NCBI GenBank assembly: GCA_023423535.1
Contig: JAFAFL010000019.1
Span: 1-64,000 of the forward strand
Direction of reading: 5' to 3'
From: Pseudomonadota bacterium
Lineage (GTDB): Bacteria; Myxococcota; Myxococcia; Myxococcales; Myxococcaceae
DNA: 64,000 nt
In this document: positions 20,270 to 28,170 of the stretch, piece by piece
How positions within the stretch are numbered: the stretch's first letter is position 1
Layout of the letters: each line of letters starts with the position of its first letter
Notes under the pieces: generated by a model
What the model was told of the DNA's origin: nothing
Database searches by the model: none
What the model saw: the letters and a program-made list of their open reading frames with translations, nothing else
Made by a program: the position numbers and the translations under genes

Positions 20270-21631
20270 ATGGAACTCAACGAGATCCTGCAGATCGCCC
20301 TCCGCGGCGGCGCGTCGGACATCCACCTCAAGGCCGGCCTCCCGCCGATGTTCCGCGTGGACGGTGCGCTCGTCCCGCTGAAGGACGGACGCCGCCTGCC
20401 GCCGGAAGAGGTGGCGAAGATGGCGTTCGGGATCATGAACGAGTTCCAGAAGGAGAAGTTCAAGACCTCGAACGAGGTGGACCTCGCCTACGGCGTGCCC
20501 GGCCTCGGCCGCTTCCGCGTGAACGTGTTCCAGCAGCGCGGGACCATCGGCGCGGTCCTGCGCGTCATCCCCTTCAAGGTCAGGACGATCCGCGAGCTGC
20601 ACCTGCCGCCATCGATCGAGCAGATCGCGCTCGAGCAGCGTGGCCTCATCCTCGTCACCGGGACGACCGGCTCCGGCAAGAGCACCACGCTGGCGGCGAT
20701 GATCGACCACATCAACTCGAACGAGACGAACCACATCATGACGATCGAGGATCCGATCGAGTTCCTCATCCGGGACAAGCGATCGATCATCAATCAGCGC
20801 GAGGTGGGCGTGGACACCATGTCCTTCAGCCAGGCCCTCAAGAGCGCGCTGCGGCAGGACCCGGACGTCATCCTCGTCGGCGAGATGCGCGACCACGAGA
20901 CGATCGAGACCGCGCTCACCGCGGCGGAGACCGGACACCTCGTGCTCTCCACGCTGCACACGCTGGACGCGACCGAGACGATCAACCGCATCATCAGCGT
21001 GTTCCCGCCCTACCAGCAGAAGCAGGTCCGGCTGCAGCTCGCGTCCGTGCTCCGCGCGGTGGTGTCGCAGCGCCTCGTCGCGCGCGCCGACGGCAAGGGA
21101 CGCGTGGCGGCGGTGGAGGTGCTCAAGGCCACCGCGCGGGTGAAGGAACTCATCGAGGACAAGGACCGCACGAAGGAGATCCCCGACGCGATCGCGCAGG
21201 GGCATCAGACGTACGGGATGCAGACCTTCGACCAGTCGCTCATGTCGCTGGTGAAGGGCGGGTTCGTCACCTTCGAGGAGGCGAAGCGCCAGGCCACCAA
21301 CCCGGACGACTTCGCGCTCCGCTTCAGCGGCATCAGCGGCACGTCCGACTCCAAGTGGGACGACTTCGACAAGCGCCCCGGCGAGGAGGCGCCCATCCCC
21401 GGCACCGCGGCGTTCGCGCAGCGCGGTCAGCCCGCGGCGAACGTGGTGGCGCAGACCGGTCCGGGTGCGAGCGGCGTGCGGCCCGCGCCGAGCGTGACGA
21501 CGAACGTGCGGCCCGCGGCAGGAACGTCCGGCATCCGTCCCGCGGTGGGTGGGACGCCCGCTGCCGGTACGCCCGCGTCCGGGGCCAGCGGCTCGGGCAC
21601 CGACGACGACTTCCAGATCGAGCGGTTCTGA
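20270..21631 (+). CDS. PilT-family type IV pilus ATPase with disordered C-terminal tail
   Basis: A 453-residue secretion/twitching ATPase. The PilT-type N-terminus (ASDIHLKAGLPPMFRVDG) is followed by Walker A TGTTGSGKST (Lys137), an Asp box near TIEDPIEF, Walker B ILVGEMRD and the His box HLVLSTLHT. The C-terminal AIRNLIRE motif that PilT needs for retraction is replaced by ARVKELIED. After about residue 375 the chain becomes an 80-residue Gly/Ala/Thr/Pro-rich tail ending DDDFQIERF. Myxobacteria carry several pilT paralogues; this may be an accessory or regulatory one. No other pil genes are near. The ATG at 20270 gives the conserved N-terminus. Confidence 0.9.
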   Translation: MELNEILQIALRGGASDIHLKAGLPPMFRVDGALVPLKDGRRLPPEEVAKMAFGIMNEFQKEKFKTSNEVDLAYGVPGLGRFRVNVFQQRGTIGAVLRVIPFKVRTIRELHLPPSIEQIALEQRGLILVTGTTGSGKSTTLAAMIDHINSNETNHIMTIEDPIEFLIRDKRSIINQREVGVDTMSFSQALKSALRQDPDVILVGEMRDHETIETALTAAETGHLVLSTLHTLDATETINRIISVFPPYQQKQVRLQLASVLRAVVSQRLVARADGKGRVAAVEVLKATARVKELIEDKDRTKEIPDAIAQGHQTYGMQTFDQSLMSLVKGGFVTFEEAKRQATNPDDFALRFSGISGTSDSKWDDFDKRPGEEAPIPGTAAFAQRGQPAANVVAQTGPGASGVRPAPSVTTNVRPAAGTSGIRPAVGGTPAAGTPASGASGSGTDDDFQIERF

Positions 21632-21642
21632 GCGGAGCGCCG

Positions 21643-21662
21643 CTGAGCTCAACTCAGCTCAG
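21643..21662. terminator. Bidirectional hairpin between convergent genes
   Basis: CTGAGCT and AGCTCAG form a perfect 7-bp stem with loop CAACTC. The right arm contains the TGA stop (minus strand, 21659-21661) of the convergent acidic protein, and the hairpin begins 12 bases after the PilT stop. No T tract is present on either side. Confidence 0.45.
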
Positions 21663-22522
21663 CGGTCCTTCTCGTCCTCCGCTTTGGCGTCACCCTCGAC
21701 GAGCTCCGCGTCCTCGGGCTCGTCGTCGCCGAAGACGTCGTCTCCGAAATCCAGCGGCTCCTCGTCGTCCTCCATGCCCTCGCCGGCATGGGCGGCGCGG
21801 TCCACCGCCTGGCGCAGGCGCACGCCTCGCAGCGGCCCCACCAGCCCGCGCGACTCCAGCAGGGTGATGAAGCCGCGCAGCGCCTCGGCGGACTCTTCGA
21901 AGCCCTCCTCGCCGACCTCCTCGTAGAGATCGTCGAGCGCCTCCTCCACGTGCTCCACGTTCACCGGCGAGGCGCCCTCGGCCCACGCGGCCTCCAGCAG
22001 CGCCCGCGCCGCGCGCTCCCGACCGAGCGCCGAACCCTTGCCCTCACCGCCTGAGCGCGCGTGCTCGGCGATGAGCGCGGTCACCGTGTCCTCGTCCAGC
22101 GCGAGCAGCCGGGGCAACAGCTCCAGCGACTCCTTCACCCACGCGCGGTCGAAGCGGTCGGGCTCGTCCTCTCCGCCGAAGGCCTCCTCCGCCACCGCTT
22201 CCGCCACGAGGCCGCGAGCTTCGGCCGGCCGCGCGCCTGCCTTGTGCAGCGTCTCGAGCGTGCGCTCGATGAGCGGGCCCATCTCCGCGTCCTCTTTCAG
22301 CGCGCGTACCGCGGCGTGGGTGGCGAGGAAGAGGACCACCCGCTGCACGTCTTCGTCGAGGTGCGGCCCGCTGGAGAGGAGGAGGTCGCGCTCGTCGGGA
22401 AACTCCGAGGCGGCGGCGGCGAGGTGGCGGTCCTCGGGCGAGATGTCCTTGCCCCGGGCGCTGTCGGTGATGACGCCCAGCGCGCGCGCGGCGTCGAGGT
22501 ACCGGGAGATGAGCGGATGCAT
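21659..22522 (-). CDS. Acidic hypothetical protein
   Basis: A 287-residue soluble protein with no signal peptide or membrane segment, and not recognised. It is helical and rich in Glu and Asp; the last 45 residues are extremely acidic (EDDEEPLDFGDDVFGDDEPE). The start is the ATG at 22522 (HPLISRYLDAARALG). It lies alone on the minus strand between pilT and bamD, convergent with the former and divergent from the latter. The acidic tail resembles that of scaffold or chaperone-like proteins, but no role can be assigned. Confidence 0.72.
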   Translation of the reverse strand: MHPLISRYLDAARALGVITDSARGKDISPEDRHLAAAASEFPDERDLLLSSGPHLDEDVQRVVLFLATHAAVRALKEDAEMGPLIERTLETLHKAGARPAEARGLVAEAVAEEAFGGEDEPDRFDRAWVKESLELLPRLLALDEDTVTALIAEHARSGGEGKGSALGRERAARALLEAAWAEGASPVNVEHVEEALDDLYEEVGEEGFEESAEALRGFITLLESRGLVGPLRGVRLRQAVDRAAHAGEGMEDDEEPLDFGDDVFGDDEPEDAELVEGDAKAEDEKDR

Positions 22523-22642
22523 GGCGCGCACACTACCGGCGGCCCGGAAGCGGGCGAACAACCTTCCTTCGCCGACGCGGCGATGCAGCGCCCCCGAGGT
22601 TCGGCTGGATCCGGTGAGGTGCGGGCTGTAGCTTCGATCCGA

Positions 22643-23416
22643 ATGCGAGCCGTCTTCGGAGCCCTCCTCTGCGTCGCCCTCCTCACCGCCTGCGCCACCA
22701 CCGGCGGGGCCACCGGAGAGCCGAACTATGCGCAGGACGCGCAGGCGAACCTCGACCGGGGCATCGCCGCCTACGATTCGAAGAACTACGAGGAGGCGGC
22801 GCGCTACTTCGAGCACGTGCGCAACCGCTACCCGTTCCTCGACATCTCGAAGGAGGCGGAGCTGCGGCTGGCGGACACCTACTACGCGCGTGAGCTCTTC
22901 ATCGAGGCGCGCGAGGCCTACCAGTCGTTCCTCAAGCTGAACCCGACCTGGCCGCGCGCGGACCACGCCGCCTTCCGGGCCGCGAAGACCTGGCACGAGG
23001 AGATCCCCTCCGACTTCTTCCTCCTCCCGGACGTGGAGGAGAAGGAGCAGAAGGCGGTGCGCAACTCGGTGCGCGCGCTGACGGACTTCGTGCGGCGCTA
23101 TCCGCAGAGCGAGTACGTGAAGGAGGCGGAGGGGCTCATCGCCGAGGACCGGGCGATCCTCGCGCGGCACGAGCTGCACGTGGCGAAGTTCTATGCCCGC
23201 CGCGAGAAGTGGCGCGCGGTGGCGCTGCGGCTGGAGACGGTGGCGCGCGACTTCAAGGGCCTCGGTTTCGACGAGGAGGCGCTCTTCGGCCTCTACGACG
23301 CCTACTCGCGGCTGAACGAGCCGGAGCGGGCAAAGGCGGCGCTGCAGGAGGTCATCGCGCGGCTTCCGGGGACGCCGGCGGCGGCGCGGGCCCAGGCGCT
23401 GCTCGGTCAGTCCTGA
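22643..23416 (+). CDS. bamD: Outer-membrane assembly lipoprotein BamD
   Basis: A 257-residue BamD/YfiO-type lipoprotein. The signal peptide ends LLTAC (Cys17). Five TPR-like helix pairs follow, with NLDRGIAAYDSKNYEEAARYFEHV as the first and PQSEYVKEAEGLIAEDRAILARHE as the signature segment. BamD docks on BamA and helps insert beta-barrel proteins into the outer membrane. The ATG at 22643 is the first that gives a complete lipoprotein signal. The next gene starts 11 bases downstream, so the two are probably cotranscribed. Confidence 0.9.
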   Translation: MRAVFGALLCVALLTACATTGGATGEPNYAQDAQANLDRGIAAYDSKNYEEAARYFEHVRNRYPFLDISKEAELRLADTYYARELFIEAREAYQSFLKLNPTWPRADHAAFRAAKTWHEEIPSDFFLLPDVEEKEQKAVRNSVRALTDFVRRYPQSEYVKEAEGLIAEDRAILARHELHVAKFYARREKWRAVALRLETVARDFKGLGFDEEALFGLYDAYSRLNEPERAKAALQEVIARLPGTPAAARAQALLGQS

Positions 23417-23427
23417 AGCAGGTCGTC

Positions 23428-24150
23428 GTGACGGACGCGGCGTCGGAGCGCGCGGCGGAGGGCCGCAAGGCGCTGATCTTCCTCGGCGTTCTGGCGGCCG
23501 CGGCCGTGCTCGCCCTCGTCTTCGGTTCGCGCGTGGTGGGCCTCTTCACCGGGCCGGACGTGCAGATCGTCTCCGAGCTCAAGGCGACCCAGGCGCAGAC
23601 GCTCTCGCTCGAAGTGCCGGTCGAAGGTGCGCCCCCGCTCGTGGTGCATCGCCACTTCTTCGAGCGGATCCTCGTCTCGTCCGATCTGGAGGCGCGCCGC
23701 GCGGAGGTCTCGGCGACGCTCGATGCGGAGGGGAAGTTCGGCGCCACGAAGGTCAGCTCGGTAGGCGTGGAGCGAATCCACTACCGCTACGAGGGCGGCG
23801 AGTGGCTGCCGGAGCGGGGCTTCGCGCCGAGGCTCACCGCGGTGGTCGCGCTGCTGGAGAGGCGCAGGCGCGCGCTGGAGGCGGGCGATACGCAGGCGCT
23901 CTCGGCGCTGACCTCGAAGGGGAAGGGCGCCGACGACCGGGAACTGCTGCAGACGGTGCAGAGCCTCGCGAAGCCGCAGGTGACGGCGGAAGCCTGGTAC
24001 CTGCGGCTCGAGCGGGAGGAGATCCTCGTGCGCGAGGAGCTGCGGATCCGCGGGGACTCGAAGGACCGTCCGGTGGACCTGCGCGAGTCGAAGCGGCTGT
24101 CGATCCGCGAAGAGGGCGGGGAATTCTTCTTCGAGCCGGGCCTCATATAG
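23428..24150 (+). CDS. Hypothetical single-pass membrane protein
   Basis: A 240-residue protein not recognised as a family. A short cytoplasmic N-terminus is followed by one membrane segment (about residues 15-38, ALIFLGVLAAAAVLALVFGS) and a soluble outer domain of about 200 residues rich in Arg and Glu. The start is taken as the GTG at 23428, 11 bases after the bamD stop, because the membrane segment follows closely; no ATG is available. Placed between bamD and a TPR gene, it could belong to an envelope-related operon. The start is uncertain. Confidence 0.66.
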   Translation: MTDAASERAAEGRKALIFLGVLAAAAVLALVFGSRVVGLFTGPDVQIVSELKATQAQTLSLEVPVEGAPPLVVHRHFFERILVSSDLEARRAEVSATLDAEGKFGATKVSSVGVERIHYRYEGGEWLPERGFAPRLTAVVALLERRRRALEAGDTQALSALTSKGKGADDRELLQTVQSLAKPQVTAEAWYLRLEREEILVREELRIRGDSKDRPVDLRESKRLSIREEGGEFFFEPGLI

Positions 24151-24165
24151 GCTACGGCGCCACCC

Positions 24166-24873
24166 ATGGACGAGGCGCTCAAACAGCTGCTCACGCTCGG
24201 CCGCGGCTTCTTCGAGAAGAAGCAGTACGCGCAGGCGGAGAAGTACCTGACGCAGGTCGTGGAGCGGAACCAGTCCTTCGCGGACGCGTACAACATGCTC
24301 GGCGTGATCTTTCACGACGCCGGCCAGTTCGCGCGGGCGCAGCGGGCCTTCGAGGCGGCGCTCCGGATCAACCCGGGCTACACCGAGGCCGCGCTGAACC
24401 TCGCCATCATCTACAACGACATGGGGAAGTACCGGGAGGCGAAGGAGGTCTACCAGACCGCGCTCTCCCGGCAGCGCGCCTCGCCGACGAAGGTCGACCC
24501 GTTCGTGCAGGGGAAGATCGCGAACATGTACGCGGACATCGGCGACGTGTGGCGCTCCACCGGCATGGGCGCGGAGGCGGCCGAGGAGTACCGCCGCGCG
24601 CTGGCGCTGTGTCCCACCTTCGTCGACATCCGGCTGAAGCTCGGAGATGCGCTGCGCGAACTCGGGGATCTCGAGGGCGCGATCCGGGAGCTGGAGGAAG
24701 TCATCCGGTTGAACCCGAACTATCTGCCGGGCCGGGTACACTACGGCATCGCGTTGTACTCTGCGGGCCGGCACGGGGACGCGGTGAAGGCGTGGGAGGA
24801 GGTCCTCGCCATCAGCCCGGGCCACAAGGGAGCGGAGATGTATTTGAACCTCGCGCGCTCGAAGGAGAGCTAG
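24166..24873 (+). CDS. TPR-repeat protein
   Basis: A 235-residue soluble protein made of about six tetratricopeptide repeats (for example YAQAEKYLTQVVERNQSF and FARAQRAFEAALRINPGY), with no enzymatic domain. TPR arrays bind partner proteins. The stop at 24871 abuts the ATG of the FHA-DUF4388 gene, so the two are cotranscribed and probably function together, perhaps as a scaffold and phospho-reader pair. No signal peptide is present. Confidence 0.85.
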   Translation: MDEALKQLLTLGRGFFEKKQYAQAEKYLTQVVERNQSFADAYNMLGVIFHDAGQFARAQRAFEAALRINPGYTEAALNLAIIYNDMGKYREAKEVYQTALSRQRASPTKVDPFVQGKIANMYADIGDVWRSTGMGAEAAEEYRRALALCPTFVDIRLKLGDALRELGDLEGAIRELEEVIRLNPNYLPGRVHYGIALYSAGRHGDAVKAWEEVLAISPGHKGAEMYLNLARSKES

Positions 24874-25791
24874 ATGTCGTTCGCCCTCAAGTTCATCTCG
24901 GGCAAGTACCAGGGCGGCGAGTTTCCGCTGAAGTCCAACAAGCAGATCGTGATCGGCCGCTCGAGCGAGCTCGACATGGTGCTGGTGGAGGACATGGTCT
25001 CGCGCAAGCACGCGAAGATCACCGTCGCGACCGACGGGAAGATCTCCATCGAGGATCTCGGCTCCACCAACGGGACCTTCGTCAACGGCGAGAAGGTGAA
25101 GCAGTCGCGCCTGAAGGAGGGCGACCGCATCCTCATCGGCACGTCGATCCTCAAGCTCGTGCAGCAGGGCCAGGTCGGCGCGGACATCGACGACCGCGTG
25201 GTGCGCCAGAAGCTCGAGGAGGCGGCGGCGGTGCAGGCGCGTCGCGGCTCGTCGATGACGGGGAAGATCGAGGAGATCCCGCTGCCGGATCTGCTCCAGC
25301 TCTTCCACACCTCGAAGAAGAACGGCGTGCTCATCATCCGGCAGGGCCCGGTCGAGGCGCGCATCTACCTGCGCCAGGGCCGTGTGTACTACGCGGTGAT
25401 CAACGAGAACCACGAGCTCGGGCCGCAGAAGAGCTTCAACCGGATCATCCAGTGGGAGGCCGGCGAGTTCGAACTCTCCCCCGAGGAGCCGCCCGAGTTC
25501 ATGGTCGAGCTCGAGACCTCCACCGAGGCGCTCTTGATGGACGGGCTGCGCTCGCTGGACGAGCTGCGGCGGCTGCAGAAGTACCTGCCGCCCGCCAATG
25601 CCGCGCTGATGCTCGCCAGCCCGCTGACCTCGCCGCTGCGGGAGCTGACGCCGGACCAGCTGGACGTGCTGCAGCTCGTCTACAACTTCGGCGCGCTGGG
25701 CGGCGTGCTCGATCACTCGGACAAGGACGACGTGCAGACGGCCGAGGTCCTCGTCGAGCTGCTCAAGCGCGACTACGTGCGCGCCGGCTGA
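24874..25791 (+). CDS. FHA domain and DUF4388 (PATAN) protein
   Basis: A 305-residue cytoplasmic protein. Residues 1-95 are an FHA phosphothreonine-binding domain with the core GRSSELDMVLVEDMVSRKHA and STNGTFVNG. From about 128 the DUF4388/PATAN domain follows (GKIEEIPLPDLLQLFHTSKK, then VEARIYLRQGRVYYA), running to about 230, with a helical end. FHA domains read Ser/Thr kinase marks, and DUF4388 proteins are abundant in myxobacteria, where some interact with small Ras-like GTPases or response regulators. It starts immediately after the TPR gene and is followed 13 bases later by selD, so it may lead a longer operon. Confidence 0.88.
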   Translation: MSFALKFISGKYQGGEFPLKSNKQIVIGRSSELDMVLVEDMVSRKHAKITVATDGKISIEDLGSTNGTFVNGEKVKQSRLKEGDRILIGTSILKLVQQGQVGADIDDRVVRQKLEEAAAVQARRGSSMTGKIEEIPLPDLLQLFHTSKKNGVLIIRQGPVEARIYLRQGRVYYAVINENHELGPQKSFNRIIQWEAGEFELSPEEPPEFMVELETSTEALLMDGLRSLDELRRLQKYLPPANAALMLASPLTSPLRELTPDQLDVLQLVYNFGALGGVLDHSDKDDVQTAEVLVELLKRDYVRAG

Positions 25792-25804
25792 TAGAGAGCG
25801 CGCC

Positions 25805-26866
25805 ATGAGCACTGGCAACGGCACTGGCGCGAAGCGGCTGACCGAACTGGCGAACTGCGCGGGCTGAGCGGCAAAGCTCCGCCCCGCGGATCTGGCGCAG
25901 GTCCTGCGTCACGTGAAGATCACGAAGCACCCCGACGCGCTGGTGGGTCACTCCACCTCCGACGACGCGGCCGTCTATCGCCTGAACCGCAAGGAGGCGA
26001 TCGTCCAGACCGCGGACTTCTTTCCGCCGGTCGTCGATGATCCGGTCGCGTTCGGAGAGATCGCCGCGGCCAACGCGCTGAGCGACGTGTGGGCGATGGG
26101 CGGGCGGCCCCTGTTCGCGCTGAACCTCGTCTGCTTCCCGAAGTCGCAGCCGCTGGAGGTGCTCTCGAAGATCCTTCAGGGCGGCCAGAAGAAGGCGGAC
26201 GAAGCGGGCATCCCCATCCTCGGCGGCCACTCGATCGCGGACGAAGAGCCGAAGTACGGCATGAGCGTGACCGGGCTCGTGCATCCGGACCGGGTGCTTC
26301 GCAACGTCGGCGCGAGGCCGGGCGACGTGCTCATCCTCACCAAGCCCATCGGCAGCGGCATCGCCACCACCGCGATCAAGCGGGGCCTCGCGGACGCGGC
26401 GCTGACGGAACGCGCCATCGGCGTGATGAGCGAGCTGAACAAGGCAGCCGGCGAGGTCTTCTCGAAGCACTGGAAGAGCACGCACGCGCTGACGGACGTG
26501 ACCGGCTTCGGGCTGCTCGGGCACCTGTGGGAGATGGCGTCGGGCTCGAAGGTGAAGGCGCGCCTGTTCCTTCCGCTCTTGCCGATGATCGAGGGCATCC
26601 CCGCGCTGGCGCAGGAGGGCGTGATCCCAGGCGGCACGCGCGCGAACCTCGAGTGGGTGGGCGCGAAGGTGAAGTGGCCGGACGAGTTCCCCGACGCGAT
26701 CAAGCTCGTGGTGGCGGACGCGCAGACCAACGGCGGGCTGCTGGCCGCGGTGGACGCGAAGGCCGCACCGAAGATCCTCGACGCGCTCGAACGAGCGGGT
26801 GCTGGCGCCTATCCCATCGGCGAGATCGCGCCGAAGGGGCGGGCCGGCATCGAGGTGATCGTCTGA
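25805..26866 (+). CDS. selD: Selenide, water dikinase SelD containing selenocysteine (in-frame UGA)
   Basis: SelD makes selenophosphate from selenide and ATP. The reading frame from the ATG at 25805 to the TGA at 26864 is 354 codons with one internal TGA (codon 21, 25865-25867). Around it the protein reads LTELANCAG-U-AAKLRPADL, so the TGA falls exactly where E. coli SelD has catalytic Cys17, and Lys24 matches its essential Lys. Downstream motifs are intact: SDDAAVYRL, ALSDVWAMGG, GGHSIADEEPKYG and DVTGFGLLGHL. Starting after the TGA would remove the active site. A GAGAG ribosome site precedes the ATG, 13 bases after the FHA gene. The genome should also encode SelA, SelB and tRNA-Sec. A nonsense mutation is less likely because the rest of the frame is undamaged. 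Confidence 0.93.
25865..25893 (+). promoter_or_regulatory. Candidate bacterial SECIS element for selD
   Basis: Directly after the UGA, TCCGC (25878-25882) and GCGGA (25886-25890) pair around a CCC loop, extended by AG/CT after one mismatch. The loop begins 18 bases after the U of UGA, within the usual bSECIS distance. The loop lacks the G often seen there, so the exact fold is uncertain. Confidence 0.45.
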
Positions 26867-28167
26867 ATGCGCCCCGGCCGCTGCTGAACATCGATCTCGG
26901 GGAGCTCCCTCGAGAGGACGAGCGGCTGTACGAGGCAGCAGAGCTGGCGAACATCGCCTGCGGTGGGCACGCTGGCGACGACGCGTCGATGAACGAAGCG
27001 GTCTCGCGCTGCCTTCGCCACGGCGTGCGAGTCGGCGCGCATCCCTCGTATCCGGATCGGGAAGGGTTCGGCCGCCGGGAACTCTCCATCGGGCTCGAGT
27101 GGCTGGCGGGTTCGGTGCGTTCGCAGTGCGAGTCCTTGAGGCGGATCGCGGAAGCGAAGGGCGCGAAGGTCACCGCGGTGAAGCCGCACGGCGCGCTGTA
27201 CCACGCGGCAAATCGAGACCCCGCGTTGGCGAGAGTGGTGATCGAGGCGTCGCTGGCGGCACTCGGTCGCGACATCCACTTCTTCGGCCCGCCGCGCGGT
27301 GCGCTTCGTGAAGCCGCACGCGGGGCCGGCATCGGCTACTGGCGCGAGGGCTTCGCGGATCGCGGTCTGGCCCCGGATGGTTCGCTCCTTCCTCGGGGGA
27401 AGCCGGGCGCGCTGCTCGACAGTCTCGAGAAGGCGGCAGCTCAGGCGCGAAGGCTGGTGCGGCTGGGTGACGTGGAGACCCTCTGCGTGCACGGCGACAC
27501 GCCGGGTGCTGTCGAGATCGCGAAGGCCGTGCGCGCCGCGCTCGATGGTCCGCCGCCGCTGCTCTCCCCGTTCGGCGAGAGCGCGTGGCGGTTCGAGCTT
27601 CCCGCGGGCGTGGACCGGCGGTCACTGCTCCGCGCGCTGCGTGCGGTGCCGGGCGTGGCGGATGTCTCGTTCGGCGAGCGCGAGGGCATGGTCGCGTTCA
27701 GCACGACCACCGCGAACGCCGATGACGCCGCGGCGGGCGTGGAGGCTGCGCTGCTCGGCTGGTCGGCGGCTGCGCCCGTGGAGCGCCCGGCGCCGAAGCG
27801 GGTGCGCGTTCGTTACGACGGAGAGGATCTCGCCGAGGTCGCCGACCGTTGCGGACTGACGGTGGACGACGTGGTCACGCTCCACGAGGCGCGCACCTAC
27901 GAGGTGACGACGGTCGGATTCCTCCCGGGATTCGCGTACTTGCACGGGCTCGATCCAAGGCTCGCGCTGCCGAGACGCACGACGCCCCGCCCGCGCGTGC
28001 CGCCCGGATCCGTGGCGATCGCCGAGCGCATGACGGCGGTCTATCCGTTCGCGAGCCCGGGAGGCTGGCACCTGATCGGCACCGTGGTGGACTTCCGCGC
28101 GTTCGATCCGGAGCAGGGTTCCGCGCTTGAGCCGGGCGACCTCGTGCGCTTCGAGCGGGTGGGGTAG
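26863..28167 (+). CDS. Fused 5-oxoprolinase subunits PxpA-PxpB (LamB/YcsF-KipI)
   Basis: This frame encodes about 434 residues. Residues 1-227 are PxpA (LNIDLGE, ELANIACGGHAGDDASM, GAHPSYPDREGFGRR, VKPHGALYH, EGFADRG); about 228-434 are PxpB (TVGFLPGFAYLHGLD, VPPGSVAIAERMTAVYPFAS, PGGWHLIG). With PxpC next door they would hydrolyse 5-oxoproline to glutamate using ATP. The start is a problem: no ATG, GTG or TTG lies in frame before the conserved ANIACG region. A CTG at 26863 overlaps the selD stop. An ATG at 26867, one base after that stop, would be in frame if the CCCC run at 26872-26875 had one more C. Either CTG initiation or an indel is implied. PxpA and PxpB are usually separate genes. 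Confidence 0.85.
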   Translation: MNAPRPLLNIDLGELPREDERLYEAAELANIACGGHAGDDASMNEAVSRCLRHGVRVGAHPSYPDREGFGRRELSIGLEWLAGSVRSQCESLRRIAEAKGAKVTAVKPHGALYHAANRDPALARVVIEASLAALGRDIHFFGPPRGALREAARGAGIGYWREGFADRGLAPDGSLLPRGKPGALLDSLEKAAAQARRLVRLGDVETLCVHGDTPGAVEIAKAVRAALDGPPPLLSPFGESAWRFELPAGVDRRSLLRALRAVPGVADVSFGEREGMVAFSTTTANADDAAAGVEAALLGWSAAAPVERPAPKRVRVRYDGEDLAEVADRCGLTVDDVVTLHEARTYEVTTVGFLPGFAYLHGLDPRLALPRRTTPRPRVPPGSVAIAERMTAVYPFASPGGWHLIGTVVDFRAFDPEQGSALEPGDLVRFERVG

Positions 28168-28170
28168 CGC

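Noticed and set aside
25865..25867. TGA in selD read as a nonsense mutation (pseudogene)
   Set aside because: It falls exactly on the catalytic Cys position, the flanking residues are conserved, and the rest of the gene is intact; selenocysteine is the better explanation.
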